A stretch of DNA of 64,000 nt from Engelhardtia mirabilis (GTDB lineage: Bacteria > Planctomycetota > UBA1135 > GCA-002686595), in the NCBI GenBank assembly GCA_007751255.1, contig CP036296.1, positions 6,138,001 through 6,202,000 of the forward strand, in the 5' to 3' direction. Made by a program: the position numbers and the translations under genes. Below, in pieces: positions 1 to 8,133 of the stretch (positions are counted from its first letter, which is position 1; the number at the start of each line of letters is the position of its first letter). The notes under the pieces were generated by a model. That model did not search any database and was not told where the DNA came from. It saw only the letters and a program-made list of their open reading frames with translations.

Positions 1-507
1 GGCACCTTCTCCCACCCCTACCCAGGGGCCGTAGGAGGCTGTCGCGCCCTGTTGTTCGAGGAGGACCCGCTCCGACCGACGCGCCTGGCCACCGTCGACG
101 TGGGCGGCGCCTTTCGCCTGACCGGTGCCGGGGCCGGGAGCCACGACTTGGTTTGCGGCGCCACGTCGGAGGACTCGAGTCAGCTACTGCTGGCCCACCG
201 GGCCATCGACGTCGATGGCGCGGGAGTCCTGGAGGTTCACCTGGCAGTGAACGACGTCGTCTTGAACGGCACGATCGACCCGAGCTCCGGCGCCTCACCT
301 GCCCTGCGATTCGTGCGTGGCGAGGTCCTCGGCGGGGAGCCCCAGGCACCGGCTTGCCTCGCACCCGTGCTGCGCATGAAGACCGATGTGGATGGTCGCT
401 TCACGATCACGGGCCTGCCGCCGGGGCACTACCGCTTCGCCACACGGGAGGGAGACTGGAGCGCCAGCTACCTGGTGACTGCCGATGGGGTCACGAAGGT
501 GCCCTGA
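1..507 (+). CDS. Carboxypeptidase-regulatory-like domain protein, C-terminal end (5' truncated by window)
   Basis: The reading frame is open from the first base, so the gene begins outside the window and only its last 168 residues are seen. The final ~45 residues carry the signature of a carboxypeptidase regulatory-like (transthyretin-like beta-sandwich) domain: DVDGRFTITGLPPGHYRF, followed by a short hydrophobic strand. Such domains are found in exported multi-domain proteins and, in planctomycetes, also behind ECF sigma factors (compare the gene at 39520-42666 in this window). A hairpin lies just after the stop. The enzymatic or regulatory part, if any, cannot be seen. Family assignment of the tail is good; overall function is unknown. 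Confidence 0.7.
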   Translation, partial: GTFSHPYPGAVGGCRALLFEEDPLRPTRLATVDVGGAFRLTGAGAGSHDLVCGATSEDSSQLLLAHRAIDVDGAGVLEVHLAVNDVVLNGTIDPSSGASPALRFVRGEVLGGEPQAPACLAPVLRMKTDVDGRFTITGLPPGHYRFATREGDWSASYLVTADGVTKVP

Positions 508-561
508 ACGGGGGCGAGCCCTCGATCAAGTTGCGGGGATAGTCGAGGCGTAGCGAACGAA

Positions 562-601
562 GATCGGCCGGCACCCCCATCGGTGGGGACACCGGCCGAT
601 C
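562..601. terminator. Hairpin between convergent genes, likely bidirectional terminator
   Basis: GATCGGCCGG (562-571) pairs perfectly with CCGGCCGATC (592-601), and inner C-rich and G-rich stretches extend the stem imperfectly. It lies between the stop at 507 (+) and the stop at 632 (-), where a shared terminator is expected. There is no strong U-run, as is common in high-GC genomes. Confidence 0.6.
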
Positions 602-631
602 GCGCCGAGACGCAGTCACGGCTCTGTCAGG

Positions 632-2926
632 TCAGTTCGAACCCTGCACGACGCCCGCGATCACGGACGGCGGACCGGCGACGACCGGCTTCACGCCGTT
701 GCCGGGGGTGACGAAGGTCGAACCGTCGGGCAGGGTCAGACCGCTCGCGGTCGTGAGGCTCAGGGCCCCACACTCGCCCGGGGCCTCGGCGAGGCTGAGC
801 TCGACGTCGACCGCCTTGGCCACGTACTCGACGCCGGTCGGGCCCATCAGGGTGCCGTCGGCGATGGCGAACAGCGGCTTGTAGTGGTCGGAGTTGCCGT
901 CACCGTCCAGGTCGACCTGCTCGTCCGGGATGCCCCAAAGGGTCCCGGCACCCTCGTACTGGAGCAGCACGGTCTTGCCGTCGAAGGTCGGGTCGTCGTT
1001 GCGATCAGCCGCGGTCGTGTGGAGGTAGCTGAACTGGATCGGCGCGTCGAACTCCGCGTAGTCGCCGCCCGAGGTGACGAGGGCCTGGAACTTGTTCCAG
1101 GGGTTGTGACCGGTCTCGTAGACGTAGTACTCGGAGGCGGACCACAGGTCCCAGATGTTCGAGACACCGGTCAGGTCGGTCACCATCGGACCGGAACGCA
1201 TGCCCCAGCTGAAGGGACCGCTGGTGACCTCGACGCCGGTGTCGAGGCCGACCACGGTCTCGACCGAGCCGTCGCCGTTGACGTCGTGGATCAGAGTCAG
1301 GTCCGCTTGGTCGAAGGTGAACTCGTAGGGCGTCCCCGCGTCGGGCGCGTTCGCCATGTAGATCGACCCGGCCTCGGCGTTCACCTGGGAGATCTCGCTG
1401 GCGAGCATCTCGGTGAAGCCGTAGAGGGTCAGGGAGGTGGCTCCGTCGAACAGGCTGTCGCCGCCACTCACGATCTCCTCGGAGGAGTAGCTGATGGTGC
1501 TTTCACCCTCGACGTAGTTGACCGACCCACCCAGGGTGTTCGACCACATGCCCAGCCACTCTCCAGAGGAGAGCACCAACGCCTGGGTCGGGCTAAGCGC
1601 GTCCCAGTCACCGGTGCTGTCGTTGAGCACCGCGGTCTTGAACCAACCACTGCCGTTGTAGCTGACCCGGTAGTAGGCCGGCGTGCCGCTGAAGTCCCAC
1701 CACTCGAAGAGGTCACCGGTGATCTCGGCCAGGGTCAGGGTGTCCTGGGTGTAGCGGATCAAACGACCCGGGGCCTGGGCCACGGTGTATTCCGTGCCAG
1801 AGCCGGAGCTGCCGTAGTTGACCTTGGTGACGGTGTCGCCGTTGTCGACCGTCACGCCCGGGGGCAGCCACATGCCCCAGTAGCTCATCCAGCCGTACTC
1901 GCCACCGTCGGTGACGAAGTTGAAGCCGCCGTTCATCTCGACCCGCTCGCCGGCGTCGGGGCCGCTCGCGTTGTAGAGGGTGTAGCCCCAGACGCTCTGA
2001 TTGAATTCCGTGCGGCTCAGGCAGACGGGCGTCTCGGCGTCCTTCTGGCGCAGGACGTGGGTGTCGTCGTAGGCCAGGGTGTAGTCCTGGGTGATCACAC
2101 CGGTGTCGCCACCGCCGAAGTCGTAGCGGTCCTGGCGCGAGACCCGGGCAGAGCCCGCGGCCTGATCTTCGGCCATCTGGACCACGGCCTGGGTCAGGGT
2201 GGCTTCGTCGCCGACGGAGGGCACGACGCCCAGGTCGCCCTTGGACTCGTAGAAGCTGAAGCCGATGTCCGTCCCGACGCTGTCCAGCGTCAGGAGCTGA
2301 CCCCACAGCTCGGCGCTGCCGATGCTGGCGTAGTCCGCCGCGCGGGCGAAGTTCACGCCGAAGTCACCGAAGGGATTCGAAACACTGGCCCCCTCGTAGA
2401 TCGACATCTGCGCGAAGATCGTCTCCGGCGTGCCCGGGTCGTCGCCGGGGACCCAGAAGTAGGCGTACTGGGGCGAGTCGTTCGTCGCGCGGGTGGATCG
2501 TGCCGTCCACATCTGCAGCTCGGGGGTGCTGCCCCCTTGGCCGTTGCCGCCGCCGCCGGTCTCGATCAGGCTCTGATCGATCTGGGCCAGGTAGGCACCC
2601 TGATTGACCATCACAGGGTAGGCCGTCTGGCGCGCCATCCCGAGGATCAGGTTGATCGTCCCGAGGGCCTCCATCGACGGGTCGTAGACGTACTCGTTCT
2701 GCTCGTCGGTGAAGTAGTCCGCACCGACGGGGAAGTCGCCGACCCCGGCGCCGGGTGCGACCGTTCCGCCAGCGGTGGCGCTCGAGCTCGACCCGGTGTC
2801 GGCGGTCAGGACCGAGATCTCACTGGGGCCTTCGAGCCCCGAGATCGAACCAGAGGTGCCAGCCCCGCCGCCACCACAGGCAGCGAGGGGCAGGAGCGGG
2901 ATGGCGACAATCAACTTGCGACGCAT
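632..2926 (-). CDS. Large secreted lipoprotein of unknown function
   Basis: A 764-residue protein. I chose the ATG at 2926 because it gives a clear lipoprotein signal: MRRKLIVAIPLLPLAAC followed by a Gly-rich tether. The open frame continues further upstream but that extension looks non-coding. After the tether comes a long Ser/Thr/Gly/Asp-rich, aromatic-rich region typical of extracellular beta-structured proteins. Near residues 610-750 there are calcium-loop-like DxNxDG and DxDGDG stretches (DVNGDGSVE, DLDGDGNSD). I recognise no catalytic domain. It stands alone in its transcription direction apart from the peroxidase gene 290 bp upstream. Function unknown; surface localisation is inferred from the lipobox. 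Confidence 0.75.
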   Translation of the reverse strand: MRRKLIVAIPLLPLAACGGGGAGTSGSISGLEGPSEISVLTADTGSSSSATAGGTVAPGAGVGDFPVGADYFTDEQNEYVYDPSMEALGTINLILGMARQTAYPVMVNQGAYLAQIDQSLIETGGGGNGQGGSTPELQMWTARSTRATNDSPQYAYFWVPGDDPGTPETIFAQMSIYEGASVSNPFGDFGVNFARAADYASIGSAELWGQLLTLDSVGTDIGFSFYESKGDLGVVPSVGDEATLTQAVVQMAEDQAAGSARVSRQDRYDFGGGDTGVITQDYTLAYDDTHVLRQKDAETPVCLSRTEFNQSVWGYTLYNASGPDAGERVEMNGGFNFVTDGGEYGWMSYWGMWLPPGVTVDNGDTVTKVNYGSSGSGTEYTVAQAPGRLIRYTQDTLTLAEITGDLFEWWDFSGTPAYYRVSYNGSGWFKTAVLNDSTGDWDALSPTQALVLSSGEWLGMWSNTLGGSVNYVEGESTISYSSEEIVSGGDSLFDGATSLTLYGFTEMLASEISQVNAEAGSIYMANAPDAGTPYEFTFDQADLTLIHDVNGDGSVETVVGLDTGVEVTSGPFSWGMRSGPMVTDLTGVSNIWDLWSASEYYVYETGHNPWNKFQALVTSGGDYAEFDAPIQFSYLHTTAADRNDDPTFDGKTVLLQYEGAGTLWGIPDEQVDLDGDGNSDHYKPLFAIADGTLMGPTGVEYVAKAVDVELSLAEAPGECGALSLTTASGLTLPDGSTFVTPGNGVKPVVAGPPSVIAGVVQGSN

Positions 2927-3216
2927 GAACCTTCGTCCGGCTAGGGGGTGTGTTCCCCGGGTCTGTCCGGGGTGGCCAGCGGCGCTGTCGTCTCTCCGTC
3001 GACGGGCGATCTGGCTCGGAACGCGGCCGTCGATCCACTGCCGCCCCCTCGATCGAGGTTCGACAGTTCGCCCCAGCAGGAGCGCGGCCCGACCACCAGC
3101 CCCACGCATCGATCCGCCGGGCGTATCCCCTGGAGACCGAACGGCGAAATGCGAAATCTCAGGCCCCATGGCCCCTCGGAGAGGCCGATCAGCCGCGCCG
3201 AGGACCAGACCGGACC

Positions 3217-4695
3217 TCAGTCGGCCAGCTGGCGAAGCTCGGCCCGACTCGGCGGCCCCCACAACTCCAGCGGGGGCGCGGCTCCCCGCAAGCTCAGCAG
3301 GAACGCCTCGAGGTCGGCCAACTGCCCCTCGTCGAGATCCAGCGGAACCAGGATCGCTTCCCCTCCGTGGGCATTGCGGCGCGCACCCGCGAGGGTGTTG
3401 TAGTGACGCAGCACCTCGCCCAGGCTCGCGAACTCACCGCGGTGCATGTACGGCCCCGGCCCGAGGTCGCGCAGGCTCGGCGTCTTGAACTCGGCGTACT
3501 GGTGCGGGCGGCGCGGAAGGAAGCGCAGCTTCTGCGCGCCGCTCGCATCGGGGTCGTCGGAGTACTCGCCCAGCCCACCGAAGGGGTCCTCGCGCACGAG
3601 CTCGATCCCCAGGTGGCGGCCGCGGTCGGGCCGACCGTCGTCCTCGAAGGGCAACAGGGTGTCGTGGAACTCGTAGTCGGTGAACAGCGGCCCGTTGTGG
3701 CAGGTGTGGCAGTTGGCGCGACCGAAGAAGAGCTCGAGGCCGCGCAGCGCCGAGGGATTGCGCGCTCCTCCAAGATCGAGCGCTGCGTCGCGCTCCAGCG
3801 CGGTCGTCGAGTCAGGCGCCGCAGGCGAAGGGACCTCCGCCGCGGGCTCGAGCAGCCTCGCGGCCTGCCGGTCACCCGACTGCACCGCCGCGACGAATCG
3901 ATCGAAGGGCGCCGGTCCGCTGACCAACTGACGCTCGTAGGCCGCGAGGGCCTTGCCGACGTACACGAAGACCTGGTCGACTTCGCGGCGCAGCTCCGGG
4001 TCCATGGCCGCCCAGGCCTGTGAGAGGGGGTGGTCCGCGTCGTGCCACACCGGGCGGGCGTGCTCGTCCGCGCGATCCAGCCCCTCGAGTGCCGGCAGGG
4101 GACCGAACACTGCTTCCAGCGCCGCGGCGAGGTCGGGATCGGCGAGCACCGTCCGCACCACGTGCACCCGCGACGTGTTCTGCTCGCGCGCCGCCTCGAG
4201 CGGGCCCAGGGCCTGGGACCACAGGCTGTCCTTGCGCCCGTCCCAACCGAGCCAGCGCAGGTGGCCCACGTTCAACAGACCCGGCGTGCGGCGCAGGTGA
4301 TCGCCCGGCGCGACGCGATGGACCTCGCCGTCGTCGAAGCCGAGCTCGGGCACGTGGCAGGTGGCGCAGGAGGTCTGACCGTCGTCGGACAGGCGCGGAT
4401 CGAAGAACAGCGCGCGCCCGAGCAGAGCCGCCCGCCGATCGTCGGCCACTCGGTTGGTGGGGTCGGCCGGAACCGGGGGCAGCGGCGACCCCTGGCTGAC
4501 CAGTTGCCAGCGCGCCGGATCGAGCTCGATCGGCAGGGCCATCAGGGCCAACTCGAGGGGCGTCGCCTGCCGCGGCGCAGGGTCGCCCGCATCACGCCCG
4601 GGCCCCGCACAGGCCCACAACAGGGCCGCACTACCGAGGGCCATCGCCCCCGCCGCCCACTCGGCGGCGCCGCGCTCCTGCCTGGAACCAGCCAC
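3217..4695 (-). CDS. MauG/cytochrome c peroxidase-like di-haem lipoprotein
   Basis: A 492-residue periplasmic di-haem protein. Two CxxCH haem-binding sites are visible, CATCH at residues 110-114 and CHTCH at 329-333, in the order and spacing of the bacterial cytochrome c peroxidase/MauG superfamily. RALFFDPRLS before the first haem and a PYMHRGEFASL stretch near the C terminus are also typical. I chose the GTG at 4695, which starts 2 bp after the upstream stop and yields a lipoprotein signal ending LLWAC; an ATG at 4644 would lose part of that signal. Members either reduce H2O2 or oxidise residues of a partner protein, and the sequence does not decide which. It is probably co-transcribed with the YtkA-like lipoprotein just upstream. 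Confidence 0.85.
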   Translation of the reverse strand: MAGSRQERGAAEWAAGAMALGSAALLWACAGPGRDAGDPAPRQATPLELALMALPIELDPARWQLVSQGSPLPPVPADPTNRVADDRRAALLGRALFFDPRLSDDGQTSCATCHVPELGFDDGEVHRVAPGDHLRRTPGLLNVGHLRWLGWDGRKDSLWSQALGPLEAAREQNTSRVHVVRTVLADPDLAAALEAVFGPLPALEGLDRADEHARPVWHDADHPLSQAWAAMDPELRREVDQVFVYVGKALAAYERQLVSGPAPFDRFVAAVQSGDRQAARLLEPAAEVPSPAAPDSTTALERDAALDLGGARNPSALRGLELFFGRANCHTCHNGPLFTDYEFHDTLLPFEDDGRPDRGRHLGIELVREDPFGGLGEYSDDPDASGAQKLRFLPRRPHQYAEFKTPSLRDLGPGPYMHRGEFASLGEVLRHYNTLAGARRNAHGGEAILVPLDLDEGQLADLEAFLLSLRGAAPPLELWGPPSRAELRQLAD

Positions 4696-4697
4696 CC

Positions 4698-5228
4698 TCA
4701 CAGGTCCAGGTCGAAGGTCGCGCGGGACGCGATCCCGCCGCGCACCACGTCCACGTGGAGCTGCCAGAAGCCGGGCATGTGGAGCAGCATCCCCTCGACG
4801 CGATAGTGCCCCGCGCCCAGCTCGGTGGTCTGCGGCACGTAGTTCATGCCGTGGCCATGGTCGGGCATGAAGGCCGAGACGCCCACCTCGGCGCCGGTGA
4901 CCGGCTCGGCACCGTCCAGGAGCTCCAACTCGAGGGCGAAGAGGCGGTTGGTGGGTGTCTCCCCTTCGACCCCGCGCCAGCGCACCCGCGTCGCGCCATC
5001 CAGGGTCAGCCCGGAGTGCCAGCCCTCGGCGTCGGCCGTGAGCAGGCCCGTGCTCGGCATCGACTCGGGCCGCCGCGCCCCGCAGGTGCAGGGGTCCCCC
5101 GGGCAGGCGCACTCCGCGCCCTCGCAGGCGCAGGCCGCCGACCCCGCGCCGCCCCCCCCGCCGGGTCCGGCACAGCCGATGACGATGGCGATGGAGAGGA
5201 CACCCAGCAGCGGTCGAAAGTCGGTCAT
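4698..5228 (-). CDS. YtkA/FixH-like lipoprotein with three CxC motifs
   Basis: A 176-residue lipoprotein. The signal ends IVIGC and a Gly-rich tether follows. Then comes an unusual Cys cluster at about residues 33-49 in which CAC, CAC and CTC are each separated by four residues (CACEGAECACPGDPCTC). The C-terminal ~110 residues resemble the YtkA-like beta-sandwich: SAFMPDHGHGMN, then G-H-Y-R-V-E-G and LLHMPGFWQLHV. The His/Met-rich motif is a plausible copper site in this family. The stop is 2 bp from the start of the MauG-like peroxidase, so the two very likely form one transcript and may work together in metal or redox chemistry. The partner role is inference. Confidence 0.75.
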   Translation of the reverse strand: MTDFRPLLGVLSIAIVIGCAGPGGGGGAGSAACACEGAECACPGDPCTCGARRPESMPSTGLLTADAEGWHSGLTLDGATRVRWRGVEGETPTNRLFALELELLDGAEPVTGAEVGVSAFMPDHGHGMNYVPQTTELGAGHYRVEGMLLHMPGFWQLHVDVVRGGIASRATFDLDL

Positions 5229-5298
5229 GGAGAAGTCGAGGTTGCGCGCCGCTTAGGATGGTCGGCCAACGCGCCGCCGCGCCCCGATCGAATCGCCC

Positions 5299-8133
5299 AT
5301 GGACGCCATCTTCCAGCCCTCGCGGGCAGCCATCGTAGCGGTCCTGGCCGCCCTCGCCCTCACCTGGGCCGCGCCCCTGGCGCAGGCCCAGGTCGGCACC
5401 GACGCCGGCCGGCCGATCCGCTTCGGCGACCCGGCGGCCCACCGCTGGACCGAGGACTTCTTCCCCGGCTCCGAGCACGACCCGAGCATCCCGAGCCTGG
5501 ACGAGCTGCTGGGCGCGCCGGCCGGCAGCCGCATGGCCCACAGCGCCGAGATCCGCGCGGCGTTCGAGACCTGGGCCGAGCTCTCGCCACGCATGCGCCT
5601 GGTCGGGCACGGTCGCACCCACGAGGGGCGGCCGCTCTACCACGCGATCATTGCGCGACCCGATCGACTCGAGCAGTTGGACGGAATCCTCGGCGACCTC
5701 GGCCGCCTGGCCGACCCGCGCGGCCTCACCGACGCCGAGGCGAGCGGACTGATCGAGCGCCTGCCCGCGGTGGCCTGGATGGCCTACTCGATCCACGGCG
5801 ACGAGACCTCTGGCGCCGACGCCGCCGGGGCCCTGGCCTGGCATCTGATCGCCGGCACCGGTCCGGACGTGACCGGCCTGCTCGACGAGCTGATCGTGAT
5901 CGTCGACCCCAACCAGAACCCGGACGGGCGCGAGCGCTTCATCTCCCAGGTGGAGCAGATGGCCGGCTACGTGTCGAACCTGGACCACGCCTCCATGCAG
6001 CGCGGGCGCTGGCCCTTCGGGCGCGGCAACCACTTCCTGTTCGACATGAACCGGGACTGGATCGCCGGCGTGGCCCTCGAGACGCGCGGGCGCTGGGAGG
6101 CGATCCGCAAGTACTCGCCGCAGCTCGTGGTCGACGGGCACGAGATGGAGGCCCTCGATACCTTCCTGACCTACCCCCAGGCGGCGGCGCACCACCCGCA
6201 GTTGCCTGGAACCCTGCTGGCGTGGCAGGGACGCTTGGCCGACGACCTGGCGGGAGTCTTCGACAGCTTCGGCTGGGGCTACTACACGCGGGAATGGGCC
6301 GACGCCTGGGGCCCCTTCTACACCGATGCATGGGCTTCGCTGAGCGGCGCCGTCGGCATCCTCTACGAGCAGGCCCGCAACGGCGGCGCTCCGGTCCGAC
6401 GGGCCTCGGGCGAGGTGGTGCCCTACCGCGAAGCCGTGCACGGACAGGTCGCGGCGTCGATGGCCAACCTGAACACGGTGGCCGCCGCGCGCGTGGAGCT
6501 CTTGACCGACTACCTCGCCGCGCGCCGTCAGGCCTGCGCGCCCGAGGCGGATGCGCGCGCGTTCGTGCTCGCGCCCAACGCTGCTCACCCCGAGCGGCGC
6601 GCGGCCCTCTTGGCGGTGCTCGACGGCCAGGGCATCGAGCACGAGACCGTCGGCGCGCTCGAGCTCGAGAACGCCTCCGACCGCTTCGGCGCGCACTCCG
6701 ATTCGATCGAGGTGCCGCCCGGTTCGACGATCGTGCGCCTGGGTCAACCCCAGGGCCGCCTGGTCTCGGCCTACCTCGAGTTCGACACGCGCATGCCGGC
6801 GGACTACATCCAGAAGGAGCGCGCCGACCTGGAGCGCCAGGGCTACGGGAACATCTACGACGTGACCGCCTGGGACCTGGGCCACGCCTTCGACCTGGAG
6901 TGCTGGTGGGCGGACGCGCCGGCGCGCGACCTCGCGGCCTTCGAGCCCGCGCCGATCGTCGACCGCTCCAGCGACGATCCGTCCGTCTTCGCCTGGGCCG
7001 TCGACGGTTCCAGCGACGCCGCGCCGCGCTTCGCCGCGGCGGCCATGGCGCGCGGCATCCACGTGCACCTGTCCGACCGCGGCTTCACGGCCCGGGGCCT
7101 GGCCTTCGCGCGCGGGAGCCTGCTCGTGCGCCGCCACGAGAACGAGCTCGGTGACCTCGGCCAGCAGGTGAACGCCGCGGCCCGCGCGAGCGGCGCCGCC
7201 CTCGTCGCCCTGACCACCGGGCGCTCCCCCGACGAGGGCCCCGACCTCGGCGGCGGGCACTTCACCCTGCTGCAACGCCCGCGCGTCGGGCTCTTGTCGA
7301 ACGAGCCCTTCGCCTCCGACCAGTTCGGCCACCTGTGGCACCACCTGGACGTGCGCTTGGGGCTCGACTACTCGATCCTCGACGCACAGTCCTTCGGCTC
7401 CTACGACCTGCGCCGCTTCAACGTGTTGATCCTGCCGCCGGGCTACGGCGTCGGAGGCCTGCTCGCGGACCACGCCGAAGACCTCGCGGCCTGGGTCGAG
7501 GGGGGCGGGACGTTGATCGCCTGCGGACCGAGCGCCGCGGACCTGGCCGACGAAGAGCTGGGCCTCTCCGACGTGCGTCGACACTCGGACGTGTTGAGTG
7601 AGATTCCCGTCTACCGCGCCCAGGCCGAACACGCTCTGGCCGCCGGCACCATCGAGGTCGACGTGGAAGCCCTGTTCGCGGGCACCGGGCCCGTGGCCGG
7701 CGACGAGCTGTTGACCGAAGCCGATGGAGACGACGAGGCCCTCGCGCGGCGCGACGACTGGATGCAACGCTTCGAGCCCTACGGCGTGTTCCTGCGCGCC
7801 GCGGTCGACCAGCACCACTGGCTGACCGCAGGGACCGGCGAGGTCATGCCGGTCTTCTTCGAGGGCTCCCACGCGCTGGTGAACTCGGGGGACACGCCGG
7901 TGCGCCTGGTCGCCGGACCCGGCCTGCGACTGGCCGGCCTGTTGTGGCCCGAGGCCGCCGATCGCTTGCAACTGTCGGCCTACGCCACGGTCGAGGGCCG
8001 CGGCGCGGGCCAGGTGATCCTGTTCGCCAGCAACCCGACCTTCCGCGGCTCCATGCGTGGCACCGCACGCCTGTTCTCCAACGCCGTGGTCTACGGCCCG
8101 GGCGCGGGGGCGTCTGCGCCGGTTCCGCGATGA
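5299..8133 (+). CDS. Secreted M14-family zinc carboxypeptidase
   Basis: A 944-residue protein with an N-terminal signal peptide (hydrophobic run ending AAPLAQAQ, about residues 12-31). The M14 catalytic signature is complete for zinc: HGDE with H166 and E169 as first ligands and DGHEM with H281 as the third; N251-R252 in DMNRDW matches the substrate-carboxylate site. The catalytic domain covers roughly residues 60-380. The remaining ~560 residues include a glutamine-amidotransferase-like Rossmann stretch around 690-760 (NVLILPPGYG, GGTLIACGP), an arrangement seen in large bacterial M14 proteins. It should cleave peptides outside the cytoplasm. The downstream sulfatase-fold gene overlaps its stop (ATGA), so they are translationally coupled. 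Confidence 0.88.
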   Translation: MDAIFQPSRAAIVAVLAALALTWAAPLAQAQVGTDAGRPIRFGDPAAHRWTEDFFPGSEHDPSIPSLDELLGAPAGSRMAHSAEIRAAFETWAELSPRMRLVGHGRTHEGRPLYHAIIARPDRLEQLDGILGDLGRLADPRGLTDAEASGLIERLPAVAWMAYSIHGDETSGADAAGALAWHLIAGTGPDVTGLLDELIVIVDPNQNPDGRERFISQVEQMAGYVSNLDHASMQRGRWPFGRGNHFLFDMNRDWIAGVALETRGRWEAIRKYSPQLVVDGHEMEALDTFLTYPQAAAHHPQLPGTLLAWQGRLADDLAGVFDSFGWGYYTREWADAWGPFYTDAWASLSGAVGILYEQARNGGAPVRRASGEVVPYREAVHGQVAASMANLNTVAAARVELLTDYLAARRQACAPEADARAFVLAPNAAHPERRAALLAVLDGQGIEHETVGALELENASDRFGAHSDSIEVPPGSTIVRLGQPQGRLVSAYLEFDTRMPADYIQKERADLERQGYGNIYDVTAWDLGHAFDLECWWADAPARDLAAFEPAPIVDRSSDDPSVFAWAVDGSSDAAPRFAAAAMARGIHVHLSDRGFTARGLAFARGSLLVRRHENELGDLGQQVNAAARASGAALVALTTGRSPDEGPDLGGGHFTLLQRPRVGLLSNEPFASDQFGHLWHHLDVRLGLDYSILDAQSFGSYDLRRFNVLILPPGYGVGGLLADHAEDLAAWVEGGGTLIACGPSAADLADEELGLSDVRRHSDVLSEIPVYRAQAEHALAAGTIEVDVEALFAGTGPVAGDELLTEADGDDEALARRDDWMQRFEPYGVFLRAAVDQHHWLTAGTGEVMPVFFEGSHALVNSGDTPVRLVAGPGLRLAGLLWPEAADRLQLSAYATVEGRGAGQVILFASNPTFRGSMRGTARLFSNAVVYGPGAGASAPVPR

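Noticed and set aside
625..650. T-loop-like GTTCGAACC suggesting a tRNA
   Set aside because: No acceptor or anticodon arms can be drawn, and the bases are codons at the end of the lipoprotein gene.
3217..5228. Methanobactin-type MbnH/MbnP pair
   Set aside because: The partner lipoprotein resembles YtkA, not MbnP, and no mbnA, B or C gene is near.
3217..7971. A 1584-codon minus-strand frame running through the MauG-like, YtkA-like and M14 genes
   Set aside because: Only its last part (from 4695) encodes the haem protein. The rest is antisense to the well-supported M14 gene and overlaps the YtkA-like gene in another frame; long stop-free frames are expected at this GC.
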